Below are positions 14,583 through 22,777 of a stretch of DNA of 34,094 bases, one piece after another. The first letter of the stretch is position 1. Every line of letters starts with the position of its first letter. The notes under the pieces are model-generated. The model saw only the letters and a program-made list of their open reading frames with translations. It searched no databases and was not told the origin of the DNA. Source of the stretch: REEB85 sp018971455 (GTDB lineage: Bacteria > Pseudomonadota > Alphaproteobacteria > Acetobacterales > Acetobacteraceae); contig JAGWNT010000037.1 in NCBI GenBank assembly GCA_028871195.1, forward strand, positions 1 through 34,094. The letters run 5' to 3'. Position numbers and translations under genes: made by a program.

Positions 14583-16376
14583 ATGGCGCACGACACCGAC
14601 GGCTCCGACAAACGCCTGCGCAGCCGGCGCTGGTTCGACAATCCGCACGACCCCGCGATGACCGCCCTCTACGTCGAGCGCTACCTGAATTATGGCCTGA
14701 CGCGCGAGGAGATCCAGGGCGGCAAGCCGATCATCGGCATCGCCCAGACGGGCTCCGACCTCTCGCCCTGCAACCGCCACCACATGGACCTCGCCAGCCG
14801 CGTGCGCGACGGCATCCGCGCCGCCGGCGGCATTCCGATGGAGTTCCCCGTCCACCCCATCCAGGAGACCGGCAAGCGCCCGACCGCCGCCCTCGATCGC
14901 AACCTCGCCTATCTCGGCCTGGTCGAGGTGCTGCACGGCTATCCGCTCGATGGCGTGGTGCTGACCACGGGCTGCGACAAGACCACGCCGGCCTGCCTCA
15001 TGGCGGCGGCGACGGTGAACATCCCGGCCATCGTCTATTCCGGCGGGCCGATGCTCGATGGCTGGTGGCAGGGCCGCCTCTCCGGCTCCGGCACCATCGT
15101 CTGGGAAGGCCGCAAGCTCTATGCCGAGGGCAAGATCGGCTATGACGAGTTCATGGAGATGGTGGCCTCCTCGGCGCCGTCCGTCGGCCATTGCAACACC
15201 ATGGGCACGGCGAGCTCGATGAACTCGCTGGCCGAGGCGCTCGGCATGTCGCTGCCGGGCTGCGCGATGATCCCCGGGCCCTATCGCGAGCGCGGGCAGA
15301 TGGGCTACGCGACCGGCCAGCGCATCGTCGCCATGGTGCACGAGAATCTGCGCCCGTCGGACATCATGACCAAGGCGGCATTCGAGAACGCGGTGGTCGC
15401 CGCCGCCGCCATCGGCGCCAGCTCCAACTGCCCGATCCACATGATCGCCATCGCGCGCCACATGGGCATCGACCATTCGCTCGACGACTGGCAGCGCCTC
15501 GGCCCCGAGGTGCCGCTGCTGGTCGATTGCCAGCCCGCCGGGCGCTTCCTCGGCGAGCGCTTCCATCGCGGCGGCGGCGTGCCGGCGGTGCTGAAGGAGC
15601 TGCTCGCCGCCGGCCGCCTCAACGGCGATGCCATGACCGTGACCGGCCGGACCGTGGCGCAGAATCTCGAAGGGGTCGCCGATGGCGACCGCGAGGTGAT
15701 CCGCGCCTATGCGAGCCCGCTGCTCGCGGCGGCCGGCTACGTGGTGATGGGCGGCAATCTGTTCGACAGCGCGGTGATGAAGATCAGCGTGATCGACAAG
15801 GAGTTCCGCACCCGCTTCCTCTCCGATCCCGCGCGGCCCAACGTGTTCGAGGGCAAGGCGATCGTCTTCGAGGGGCCGGAGGATTACCACGCCCGCATCG
15901 AGGACGCGGATCTCGGCGTCGAGGACCAGTCGGTGCTGATCGTGCGCAATTGCGGCCCGGTCGGCTATCCGGGAAGTGCGGAGGTGGTGAACATGCAGCC
16001 GCCCGCGGCGATGCTCAAGCGCGGCATCAACGCCCTGCCCACCATGGGCGACGGCCGCCAGTCCGGCACCTCGGGCTCGCCCTCCATCCTCAACGTCTCG
16101 CCCGAGGCGGCCATCGGGGGCGGGCTCGCGCTGCTGCACACCGGCGACCGCATCCGCATCGACCTCAACACGCGCAAGGTCGATGTGCTGCTGCCGCCCG
16201 GCGAGCTGGAGGCGCGGCGCGCCGCCTGGAAGCCGCCGGCCCTGCGGAACATGACGCCGTGGGAGGAGATCTACCGCAGCATGGTCGGCCAGCTCGGCAC
16301 CGGCGGCTGCCTGGAGCCGGCGACGCTCTACCTCAACATCATCGAAACCCGTGGCGAGAGCCGGAACAACCATTAG
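14583..16376 (+). CDS. IlvD/Edd-family dehydratase, probably sugar-acid (aldonate) dehydratase
   Basis: 597 residues. The three expected iron-sulfur cysteines are Cys63 (SPCNRHH), Cys131 (TTGCDKTTPAC) and Cys204 (GHCNTMGTA). Later family blocks include PSILNVSPEAA and MGDGRQSGTSG. The N-terminal RSRRWFDNPHDPAMTALYVERYLNYG is of the pentonate-dehydratase type rather than the branched-chain amino acid enzyme. It would remove water from an aldonic acid such as arabonate, xylonate or a 6-deoxy-hexonate to give a 2-keto-3-deoxy acid. The following SDR and FAH genes fit the next two steps. The ATG at 14583 begins the conserved region; the ribosome binding site is weak. Which sugar acid is used cannot be read from sequence. 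Confidence 0.88.
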   Translation: MAHDTDGSDKRLRSRRWFDNPHDPAMTALYVERYLNYGLTREEIQGGKPIIGIAQTGSDLSPCNRHHMDLASRVRDGIRAAGGIPMEFPVHPIQETGKRPTAALDRNLAYLGLVEVLHGYPLDGVVLTTGCDKTTPACLMAAATVNIPAIVYSGGPMLDGWWQGRLSGSGTIVWEGRKLYAEGKIGYDEFMEMVASSAPSVGHCNTMGTASSMNSLAEALGMSLPGCAMIPGPYRERGQMGYATGQRIVAMVHENLRPSDIMTKAAFENAVVAAAAIGASSNCPIHMIAIARHMGIDHSLDDWQRLGPEVPLLVDCQPAGRFLGERFHRGGGVPAVLKELLAAGRLNGDAMTVTGRTVAQNLEGVADGDREVIRAYASPLLAAAGYVVMGGNLFDSAVMKISVIDKEFRTRFLSDPARPNVFEGKAIVFEGPEDYHARIEDADLGVEDQSVLIVRNCGPVGYPGSAEVVNMQPPAAMLKRGINALPTMGDGRQSGTSGSPSILNVSPEAAIGGGLALLHTGDRIRIDLNTRKVDVLLPPGELEARRAAWKPPALRNMTPWEEIYRSMVGQLGTGGCLEPATLYLNIIETRGESRNNH

Positions 16377-16386
16377 GAGCCCCGCC

Positions 16387-17136
16387 ATGCCCGGTCGTCT
16401 CGCCGGCAAATCCGCCTTCGTCACCGCCGCCGCCCAGGGCATCGGGCGGGCCACCGCGCTCGCCTTCGCCGCCGAGGGCGCGCGGGTCTTCGCCACCGAC
16501 ATCAACGCCGCCAAACTCGCCGAGCTCGACCGGCCCGGCCTGCGCACGGCGCGGCTCGACGTGCTCGACCCCGCGGCCATCGCGGCGGCCGCGGCGGAAT
16601 GCGGGCCGATCGACATCCTGTTCAACTGCGCCGGCTTCGTCCACCAGGGCAGCGTGCTCGAAGCCACGGAGGCCGAGTGGCAGTTCGCCTTCGACCTCAA
16701 CGTGCGCTCGATGTTCCGCACCATCGCAACCTTCCTGCCCGGCATGCTGGAACGCGGCAGCGGAACGATCGTCAACATGGCCTCGGTGGCGAGCAGCGTG
16801 AAGGGCGTTCCCAACCGCTTCATCTATGGCGCCAGCAAAGCCGCCGTGATCGGGCTGACCAAGTCGGTGGCGGCGGATTTCGTCACCAGGGGCGTGCGCT
16901 GCAACTGCATCTGCCCGGGCACCGTGCAATCACCGAGCCTGGATGAGCGCATCGCGGCCAACGCGGCGGCCGCCGGCTCGCTGGAAGCCGCGCGCGCGGC
17001 CTTCATCTCCCGCCAGGCGATGGGACGGCTCGGCACGCCGGAGGAAATCGCGGCGCTGGCGGTCTATCTGGCGAGCGACGAGGCGCAATTCGTGACCGGC
17101 CAGGCGCTGGTCATCGACGGCGGAATTTCAATCTAG
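16387..17136 (+). CDS. SDR dehydrogenase, probably 2-keto-3-deoxy-sugar-acid 4-dehydrogenase
   Basis: 249 residues from the ATG at 16387; AGGAG overlaps the stop of the dehydratase gene. Rossmann motif TAAAQGIG is at 13-20, Asp38 in FATDIN suggests NAD preference, NCAG is at 80-83, and the catalytic Tyr147-x3-Lys151 pair is in YGASK with serines at 133-137. The stretches FNCAGFVHQG, VASSVKGVPNRF and CICPGTVQSPSL match my recall of the DHRS6/2-keto-3-deoxy-L-fuconate dehydrogenase subgroup. It would oxidise carbon 4 of the 2-keto-3-deoxy acid to a 2,4-diketo acid, the substrate of the next enzyme. Confidence 0.87.
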   Translation: MPGRLAGKSAFVTAAAQGIGRATALAFAAEGARVFATDINAAKLAELDRPGLRTARLDVLDPAAIAAAAAECGPIDILFNCAGFVHQGSVLEATEAEWQFAFDLNVRSMFRTIATFLPGMLERGSGTIVNMASVASSVKGVPNRFIYGASKAAVIGLTKSVAADFVTRGVRCNCICPGTVQSPSLDERIAANAAAAGSLEAARAAFISRQAMGRLGTPEEIAALAVYLASDEAQFVTGQALVIDGGISI

Positions 17137-17146
17137 GAGCACCCAC

Positions 17147-17992
17147 ATGAAACTGTTGCGATATGGCAAGGCAGGCAGCGAGAAACCCGGCCTGCTCGAT
17201 GCGGACGGCAAGATCCGTGACCTGTCGGGCATCGTTGCCGACATCAATGCGACCACGCTCGCCCCGGCGAGCCTGCGCAAGCTGGCGAAGATCGATCCGG
17301 CAAGCCTGCCGGCGGTACGCGGCAAGCCGCGGCTCGGCGCGTGCGTGGCCCGCCCGCTGAACTTCGTCTGCATCGGGCTGAACTACGCCGACCATGCCGC
17401 CGAGACCGGGGCCGCCATCCCCAAGGAGCCGATCGTCTTCCTCAAATCGCTCGGCGCCTATGCCGGCCCGAATGATGACGTGAAGATGCCGCGCGGCTCG
17501 AAGAAGATGGATTGGGAGGTCGAGCTCGGCATCGTCATCGGCACCACCGCGCGCTACGTCAGCGAAGCGGACGCGATGAAGCACGTCGCCGGCTATTGCG
17601 TCATCAACGACATTTCCGAGCGCGAATTCCAGACCGAGCGCGGCGGCACCTGGGACAAGGGCAAGGGGGCCGACACGTTCGGGCCGACCGGGCCGTGGAT
17701 GGTGACCAAGGACGAGATCGCGGACCCGCAGAAGCTGCGCATGTGGCTCGACGTGGACGGCAAGCGGATGCAGAACGGCAGCACGGCGACGATGATCTTC
17801 GGCGTCCAGCAGGTCGTCTCCTACGTCAGCCACTTCATTACGCTGCATGCCGGCGACGTCATCGCCACCGGCACGCCGCCGGGCGTCGGGCTCGGCATGA
17901 AGCCGAAGCCGGTCTTCCTCAAGCTCGGTCAGACGATGCATCTCGGCATCGAGGGGCTGGGCGAGCAGACCCAGAAGGTCGTGGCGGCCTGA
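17147..17992 (+). CDS. Fumarylacetoacetate hydrolase family enzyme, probably 2,4-diketo-3-deoxy-sugar-acid hydrolase
   Basis: 281 residues; AGGAG precedes the ATG, and the gap to the SDR gene is 10 bases. The N-terminal cap domain covers residues 1-70, then the FAH barrel begins with FVCIGLNYADHA. Metal ligands are visible as Glu124 and Glu126 (WEVELG) and Asp155 (INDISERE); later blocks are FGPTGPW and ATGTPPGVG. Family members cleave C-C bonds of 1,3-diketo acids. In this setting the likely reaction is a 2,4-diketo-3-deoxy acid giving pyruvate plus glycolate (from pentonate) or lactate (from a 6-deoxyhexonate). Ureidoglycolate lyase is a common but here less fitting label. Confidence 0.87.
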   Translation: MKLLRYGKAGSEKPGLLDADGKIRDLSGIVADINATTLAPASLRKLAKIDPASLPAVRGKPRLGACVARPLNFVCIGLNYADHAAETGAAIPKEPIVFLKSLGAYAGPNDDVKMPRGSKKMDWEVELGIVIGTTARYVSEADAMKHVAGYCVINDISEREFQTERGGTWDKGKGADTFGPTGPWMVTKDEIADPQKLRMWLDVDGKRMQNGSTATMIFGVQQVVSYVSHFITLHAGDVIATGTPPGVGLGMKPKPVFLKLGQTMHLGIEGLGEQTQKVVAA

Positions 17993-18023
17993 ACGCAGGC
18001 GGGGAGGCGCGCGGAGAACAGGG

Positions 18024-19595
18024 ATGATGGCCGCCATCGCCCGCATCCGGCGCAACACCATCGGCGACGTCGTGCACCGTGCGGCGAGCCAGCACCGCGA
18101 CAAGGTGGCGCTGAGCTTCGCCGACCGGGACTGGAGCTTTCGTGACATCGATGCAGCCGTGGGCCGCCTCGCCCACGCGCTGCACCGGCTGGGCCTGCGG
18201 CGCGGCGAGCGCGTCGCAGCCTACGGCCGCAACTCCGACACCTACCTCCTGCTCTTTCTCGCATGCGCACGGGCGGGGATGATCCATGTGCCGGTGAACT
18301 ACGCGCTCACCGGCGCCGAGCTGGGCTATGTGCTGCACCAATCCGGCGCGGCCCTCTTCATCCATGACACCGCGCTTGCGGACCAGATCGGCCCGGCGCG
18401 CGAGGCGCCGCTGCTGCGCCATATCGGCTGCTTCGCCGGCGGCGGCGGTTTCGACGTGCTGGCCATCGCGCGCGATCCCGCCATTCCCGGCGAGTTCGAC
18501 ACCGACAATGCCGACACCGACATCGCCCAGATCGTCTATACCTCCGGCACCACGGCCGCCCCCAAGGGAGCCGCGATGACCCACCAGGCGATGATCGCGC
18601 AGTATCATTCCTGCATCCACGGCCTGGGCTATGGCCCCGAGGACCGGCACATCGCCGCCCTGCCGCTCTACCACACCGCGCAGATGCACGCCTTCCTGAT
18701 GCCGGCCTTCATGACCGGCGCCTGGCAGAAGCTGCTGATGGCGCCGCAGCCGGAGCTGGTGCTGGCGGCGATCGAGGAGCACCGCGCCAGCAGCTTCTTC
18801 GCCCCTCCCACCGTGTGGATCGGCCTGCTGCGCCACGCCGATTTCGATCGGCGCGACCTCTCCTCGCTGCGCCGCATCTACTATGGCGCCTCCATCATGC
18901 CGGTGCCGGTGCTGCAGGAACTGCGCACGCGCCTGCCGGGCGCCGCACCCTATAATTGCTACGGCCAGACCGAGATCGCGCCGGTCGCCACCATCCTCGC
19001 CCCGGCCGACCACGATGCGCGGCCCGGCTCGGTGGGCAAGCCCGTGCTCAACGTCGAAACCCGCGTCGTCGATCTCGCCATGAACGACGTGCCGCCCGGC
19101 GCGCATGGCGAGATCGTCCACCGCTCGCCGCACCTGCTGGTCGGCTACTGGGAGAAGCCGGACGCGACCGAGGAGGTCTTCGCCGGCGGCTGGTTCCATT
19201 CCGGCGATGTCGGCACCTTCGACGCCGACGGCTTCCTCTACATCGTCGATCGCATCAAGGACGTCATCAACACCGGCGGCGTGCTGGTCGCCTCGCGCGA
19301 TGTGGAGGAGGCGCTGTTCACCCACCCCGCGGTCAGCGAGGTCGCGGTGATCGCGCTGCCCGACCCGAAATGGATCGAGGCCATCACCGCCGTGGTGGTG
19401 CTGCGCCCGGGGGCCGTGGCGGACGAGGCGGCGCTGATCGCCCATGCGGCGGCCCATCTGGCGCCGTTCAAGCGGCCCAAACGCATCATCTTCGCCGAGG
19501 ATCTGCCGCGCAACACCGCGGGCAAGCTGCTCAAGCGCGAGCTGCGGCGCATCCATGCCGGCGCCGCCGCGCCCTGGGGCGGCGCCCCGGCGTGA
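18024..19595 (+). CDS. Acyl-CoA synthetase (AMP-forming)
   Basis: 523 residues of the ANL superfamily. The ATP-binding motif is YTSGTTAAPKGAAMTH; YNCYGQTE is motif A5; GGWFHSGDVGTFDADG is A7; VDRIKDVINTGG is the hinge motif; and PRNTAGKLLKREL carries the catalytic lysine. There is no signal peptide. It activates a carboxylic acid to its CoA ester through an acyl-AMP; chain length is not predictable. It lies 31 bases after the FAH gene, so it is probably co-transcribed, though its link to sugar-acid breakdown is unclear. The first codons are ATG ATG, and either could be used. Confidence 0.92.
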   Translation: MMAAIARIRRNTIGDVVHRAASQHRDKVALSFADRDWSFRDIDAAVGRLAHALHRLGLRRGERVAAYGRNSDTYLLLFLACARAGMIHVPVNYALTGAELGYVLHQSGAALFIHDTALADQIGPAREAPLLRHIGCFAGGGGFDVLAIARDPAIPGEFDTDNADTDIAQIVYTSGTTAAPKGAAMTHQAMIAQYHSCIHGLGYGPEDRHIAALPLYHTAQMHAFLMPAFMTGAWQKLLMAPQPELVLAAIEEHRASSFFAPPTVWIGLLRHADFDRRDLSSLRRIYYGASIMPVPVLQELRTRLPGAAPYNCYGQTEIAPVATILAPADHDARPGSVGKPVLNVETRVVDLAMNDVPPGAHGEIVHRSPHLLVGYWEKPDATEEVFAGGWFHSGDVGTFDADGFLYIVDRIKDVINTGGVLVASRDVEEALFTHPAVSEVAVIALPDPKWIEAITAVVVLRPGAVADEAALIAHAAAHLAPFKRPKRIIFAEDLPRNTAGKLLKRELRRIHAGAAAPWGGAPA

Positions 19596-21043
19596 CGCCG
19601 CGCCGCGCCCTGGCCTGGCTGATCGCCGCATCCACGGCGGTGCGGCTGGCGATGGCCTGGGCGATCGGCCTGGGCATCGACGAGAGCTACATGGTCGCAG
19701 CGGGGCGGCATTTCCACGCCGGCTATTTCGACCATCCGCCGCTCTCCTGGTGGCTCGCTGCCGGTGCCGCGCATGTCTTCGGCAGCGACGGCGCGATCAT
19801 CGTGCGGCTGCCCTTCATCCTGGTCTTCGCGCTCTCCACCTGGCTGATGTTCCGCCTGACCGCCCTGCTGTTCGATGCGCGGGCGGGATTTCTCGCGGCC
19901 CTGGCCTTCAATCTTTCCCCCGTCTTCGGCGTCACCACCGGCGGCTGGGTGCTGCCGGACGGGCCGCTGATCTGTGCGCTGCTCGCAGCCGGGCTGTGCC
20001 TGGCCCATGCGGTGTCCGCGGGCGGCTGGCGCTGGTGGCTCGGCGCCGGGGCGGCGGCGGGGCTCGCCCTGCTGTCGAAATACTCGGCCGGGCTGGTGCT
20101 GCTCGGCGCCTTCGCCGCCCTGCTCACCCAGCCCCGCCATCGCCGCCTGCTGGCAACACCGCCGCCCTGGATCGCGGCGGGCCTCGCCCTGCTGCTGTTC
20201 AGCCCGGTGGTGATCTGGAACGCCCGCCATGGCTGGGCCTCCTTCGCCTTCCAGGGCGGGCGCGCGGATATCGGGCGGCTGCATCCCCTGGCCCCGCTGG
20301 CGATCTTCGGCGGCGAGGCCGCCTTCCTGCTGCCCTGGATCTGGCTCGGGCTGATGGTCGAGTTCGTCGCCGCCCTGCGGCGCGGCCCGGGCGAATGGCG
20401 CGGCTGGCTGCTCGCCGGCCTCGCCCTCGTGCCGGTGCTGCTGTTTGCCGTGGTCGGGCTGTGGTCGCCGCATGTGCTGTTCCACTGGGCGGCCCCGGGC
20501 TACCTCTTCCTCTTCCCGCTGCTCGGCGCGCGGCTCGCGCGATGGCCGGTCCCCTTGCTGCGCCGCGTGGCCGGCGCCACCGCCGGCCTGCTCGTCCTCG
20601 GCCTCGTGCTGGTCGCCACCGAGGTGCGGCTGAACTGGCTGGCCGTTCTGGCGCCCGGCCTCGACCCCGGCATGCAGGCGGTGGACTGGACGCCGCTCGG
20701 CGCCGCGCTCGCCGCGCGCGGCCTGCCCGGTGATGCCGTGCTCGCCGGCACCGGCTGGTCGCAGACCGGCAAGATCGACTACGCGCTGGGCGGCCGCTTC
20801 AAGGTGCTGTGCCTCAACACCGACGCCCGCGAATACGCCTTGCTCACCAGCCCGGCCGAGTCCCTCGGCCGGGATGTCCTCATCATCACGCCACGTGAGG
20901 ATTCGGCGGCCCTCGCCGCCGCCTACCGGCCGCTCTTCGCCACGGTCACCCCGCTCGCGCCAGCGGTGCTGCATTTCCCGTTCCGCGGCGATATCCGCTT
21001 TTCACTGCTGCTCGGCCACGATCTGCGCCGCTGGCCGCCCTGA
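19592..21043 (+). CDS. GT39-like membrane glycosyltransferase (PMT/ArnT superfamily)
   Basis: I start it at the GTG at 19592, which overlaps the stop of the acyl-CoA synthetase gene as GTGA and opens with a membrane helix, giving 483 residues. The acidic pair Asp30-Glu31 (GIDESY) after the first helix, then GYFDHPPLSWW, are hallmarks of family 39/83 GT-C enzymes that use a polyprenyl-phosphate sugar in the periplasm. About 9-11 hydrophobic helices follow, then a soluble C-terminal part from about residue 350. The acceptor is unknown; lipid A, glycan or protein are all possible. Upstream open frame without GTG is only a shadow of the synthetase. Confidence 0.85.
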   Translation: MTPRRALAWLIAASTAVRLAMAWAIGLGIDESYMVAAGRHFHAGYFDHPPLSWWLAAGAAHVFGSDGAIIVRLPFILVFALSTWLMFRLTALLFDARAGFLAALAFNLSPVFGVTTGGWVLPDGPLICALLAAGLCLAHAVSAGGWRWWLGAGAAAGLALLSKYSAGLVLLGAFAALLTQPRHRRLLATPPPWIAAGLALLLFSPVVIWNARHGWASFAFQGGRADIGRLHPLAPLAIFGGEAAFLLPWIWLGLMVEFVAALRRGPGEWRGWLLAGLALVPVLLFAVVGLWSPHVLFHWAAPGYLFLFPLLGARLARWPVPLLRRVAGATAGLLVLGLVLVATEVRLNWLAVLAPGLDPGMQAVDWTPLGAALAARGLPGDAVLAGTGWSQTGKIDYALGGRFKVLCLNTDAREYALLTSPAESLGRDVLIITPREDSAALAAAYRPLFATVTPLAPAVLHFPFRGDIRFSLLLGHDLRRWPP

Positions 21044-21049
21044 CCCCGC

Positions 21050-21928
21050 CTACAGGACGCGCGCCGCCACCGCATCGAGCCGGGCCATCAGCGCCGGGTT
21101 GCGCTTCTCGGGCGCGGTGATGATGGCGTGGTCGAGCGCGCGGTCGCAGCCCGCCGGGCACGGACCCCGCGCGGCGCCGATCGTCGGCACCACCGCGCGC
21201 ACCAGTGCGCGGGCATGGGCCGCATTCTCCAGCAGCACCTTCACCACCGCATCGACGGTGACATGGTCGTGGTCGGGGTGCCAGCAATCGAAATCGGTTA
21301 CCATGGCAACAGTTGCGTAACAAATCTCCGCCTCGCGGGCGAGCTTGGCCTCGGGCATATTGGTCATGCCGATCACCGAGCAGCCCCAGCTGCGGTACAG
21401 CTCGCTCTCCGCCTTGGTGGAGAATTGCGGCCCCTCCATCACCAGGTAGCTGCCCCCGCGCGTCACCGGCAGGCCGAGCCCGCGCGCCGCCCCCTCCAGC
21501 GCGTCGCCGAGGCGCGGGCAGACCGGATGCGCCATCGAGACATGCGCGACGCAGCCATCGCCGAAGAAGCTCTTCTCGCGCGCGAAGCTGCGGTCGATGA
21601 ACTGGTCGACGATGACGAAATGCCCGGGCGGCAGCTCGGCCTTCAGGCTGCCGACCGCCGAAAGCGAGAGGATGTCGGTGCACCCGGCGCGCTTCAGCGC
21701 ATCGATATTGGCGCGGTAGTTCAGATGCGAGGGCGACAGCGGATGGCCGCGGCCATGGCGCGGCAGGAACACGCAGCGCACGCCGCCGAGCACGCCTTCG
21801 AGCAGCGCGTCGGACGGCTCGCCCCACGGCGTGCTGACATGGCGCCAGGCCTTCTGCTCCAGCCCGTCAATGTCGTAGAGGCCGGAGCCGCCGATGATGC
21901 CGATGACCGGCTGGATGGTGTCGGGCAT
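21050..21928 (-). CDS. mtnP: S-methyl-5'-thioadenosine phosphorylase
   Basis: 292 residues of the PNP/MTAP family. IGIIGGSGLYDIDGLE binds phosphate; PRHGRGHPLSPSHLNYRAN, MEGPQFSTKAES, MTNMPEAKLAREAEICY and TDFDCWH are MTAP-type blocks. It splits methylthioadenosine, the by-product of polyamine synthesis, into adenine and methylthioribose-1-phosphate. It follows the petABC operon on the same strand, but a hairpin lies between them. It ends 6 bases from the convergent glycosyltransferase gene. The start ATG at 21926-21928 has GGAG-like bases upstream (GGAGAGTTCCTC). Confidence 0.95.
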   Translation of the reverse strand: MPDTIQPVIGIIGGSGLYDIDGLEQKAWRHVSTPWGEPSDALLEGVLGGVRCVFLPRHGRGHPLSPSHLNYRANIDALKRAGCTDILSLSAVGSLKAELPPGHFVIVDQFIDRSFAREKSFFGDGCVAHVSMAHPVCPRLGDALEGAARGLGLPVTRGGSYLVMEGPQFSTKAESELYRSWGCSVIGMTNMPEAKLAREAEICYATVAMVTDFDCWHPDHDHVTVDAVVKVLLENAAHARALVRAVVPTIGAARGPCPAGCDRALDHAIITAPEKRNPALMARLDAVAARVL

Positions 21929-21939
21929 GAGGAACTCTC

Positions 21940-21979
21940 CGCGAAACGAAACCGCCGCACCCTTGCGGATGCGGCGGTT
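21940..21979 (-). terminator. Hairpin terminator at the end of petABC
   Basis: A perfect 10-bp stem, AACCGCCGCA (21950-21959) with TGCGGCGGTT (21970-21979), around a 10-base loop. On the minus strand it is followed by TTTCGTTTCG, an interrupted U-tract. It lies between petC and mtnP and probably reduces or stops read-through into mtnP. Confidence 0.65.
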
Positions 21980-22000
21980 CTGTGGGGATGGCCATGCGGC

Positions 22001-22777
22001 TCAGTGATCGACGTCGGACCACACCTTGCGCTTCACCGCGTAGGTGATGCCGGTCAGGAAGATGAGGAACAGCACCACCTTCACGCCCATGCGCTTGCGC
22101 GCCTCCATTTCGGGCTGGGCGATATAGGCCAGGAAGGTCGCCACATCATGCGCCTCCTGCGCCGTCGAGGCAGGGGTGCCGTCGGCATAGGTCACCTGGC
22201 CGTCCTGCAGCGGGCGGGGCATGGCGATCTGGTTGCCGGGGAAATATTTGTTGTAGTTCATGCCGTCGCCCATCTTCATGCCCGCCGGCGGATCGGAATA
22301 GCCGGTGAGCAGGGCATCGACGTAATCGGCACCCCCCTCGCGGGCCAGCTCGATCACCGAAAGATCGGGCGGCAGCGCGCCGTTCAGCGCCGCGCGCGCG
22401 GCCAACTCGTTGGGGAAGGGCGAGCGGAAATGGTCCGACGGCAGGGCCGGCCGCTCGGCGGGCGCCCCGTCCGGCCCGATATCGGGAACCGTCACGCTGG
22501 CCGCCGTCGCCTTGATCTGCTCGGCCGACAGGCCGATGCCGGCGAGGTCGCGGTAATAGGCCGCCTTCAGCGAGTGGCAGTTCGAGCAGACCTCCTTGTA
22601 GACCTGGTAGCCGCGCTGGGCGGCCGCGCGGTCGAAGGTACCGAACGGGCCGTTGAAGCTCCATTCCTGGTGCGGCAGCGCCTCCTGCGCACGCGCCGGC
22701 GTGCCGGCGGCGAGCAGTCCCATCGAAGCGAGCCCGAGGGCGGCGAGCACATGAGAGGCGAGGACAAGCGAGCGCAT
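22001..22777 (-). CDS. petC: Cytochrome c1 of the bc1 complex
   Basis: 258 residues from the ATG at 22775-22777, which overlaps the cytochrome b stop as ATGA. Signal peptide at about 1-30 ends in PARA. The haem c motif is CSNCH with Cys64, Cys67 and His68; the sixth ligand Met lies in NQIAMPRPL. A single C-terminal membrane anchor (VVLFLIFLTGITYAV) is followed by KRKVWSDVDH. It hands electrons from the Rieske protein to soluble cytochrome c in the periplasm. It is the last gene of petABC. Confidence 0.97.
   Translation of the reverse strand: MRSLVLASHVLAALGLASMGLLAAGTPARAQEALPHQEWSFNGPFGTFDRAAAQRGYQVYKEVCSNCHSLKAAYYRDLAGIGLSAEQIKATAASVTVPDIGPDGAPAERPALPSDHFRSPFPNELAARAALNGALPPDLSVIELAREGGADYVDALLTGYSDPPAGMKMGDGMNYNKYFPGNQIAMPRPLQDGQVTYADGTPASTAQEAHDVATFLAYIAQPEMEARKRMGVKVVLFLIFLTGITYAVKRKVWSDVDH

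Noticed and set aside
14127..16823. Minus-strand open frame (898 codons) opposite the sugar-acid dehydratase
   Set aside because: Composition is typical of the antisense shadow of a GC-rich gene, and the plus-strand frame has all the IlvD motifs.
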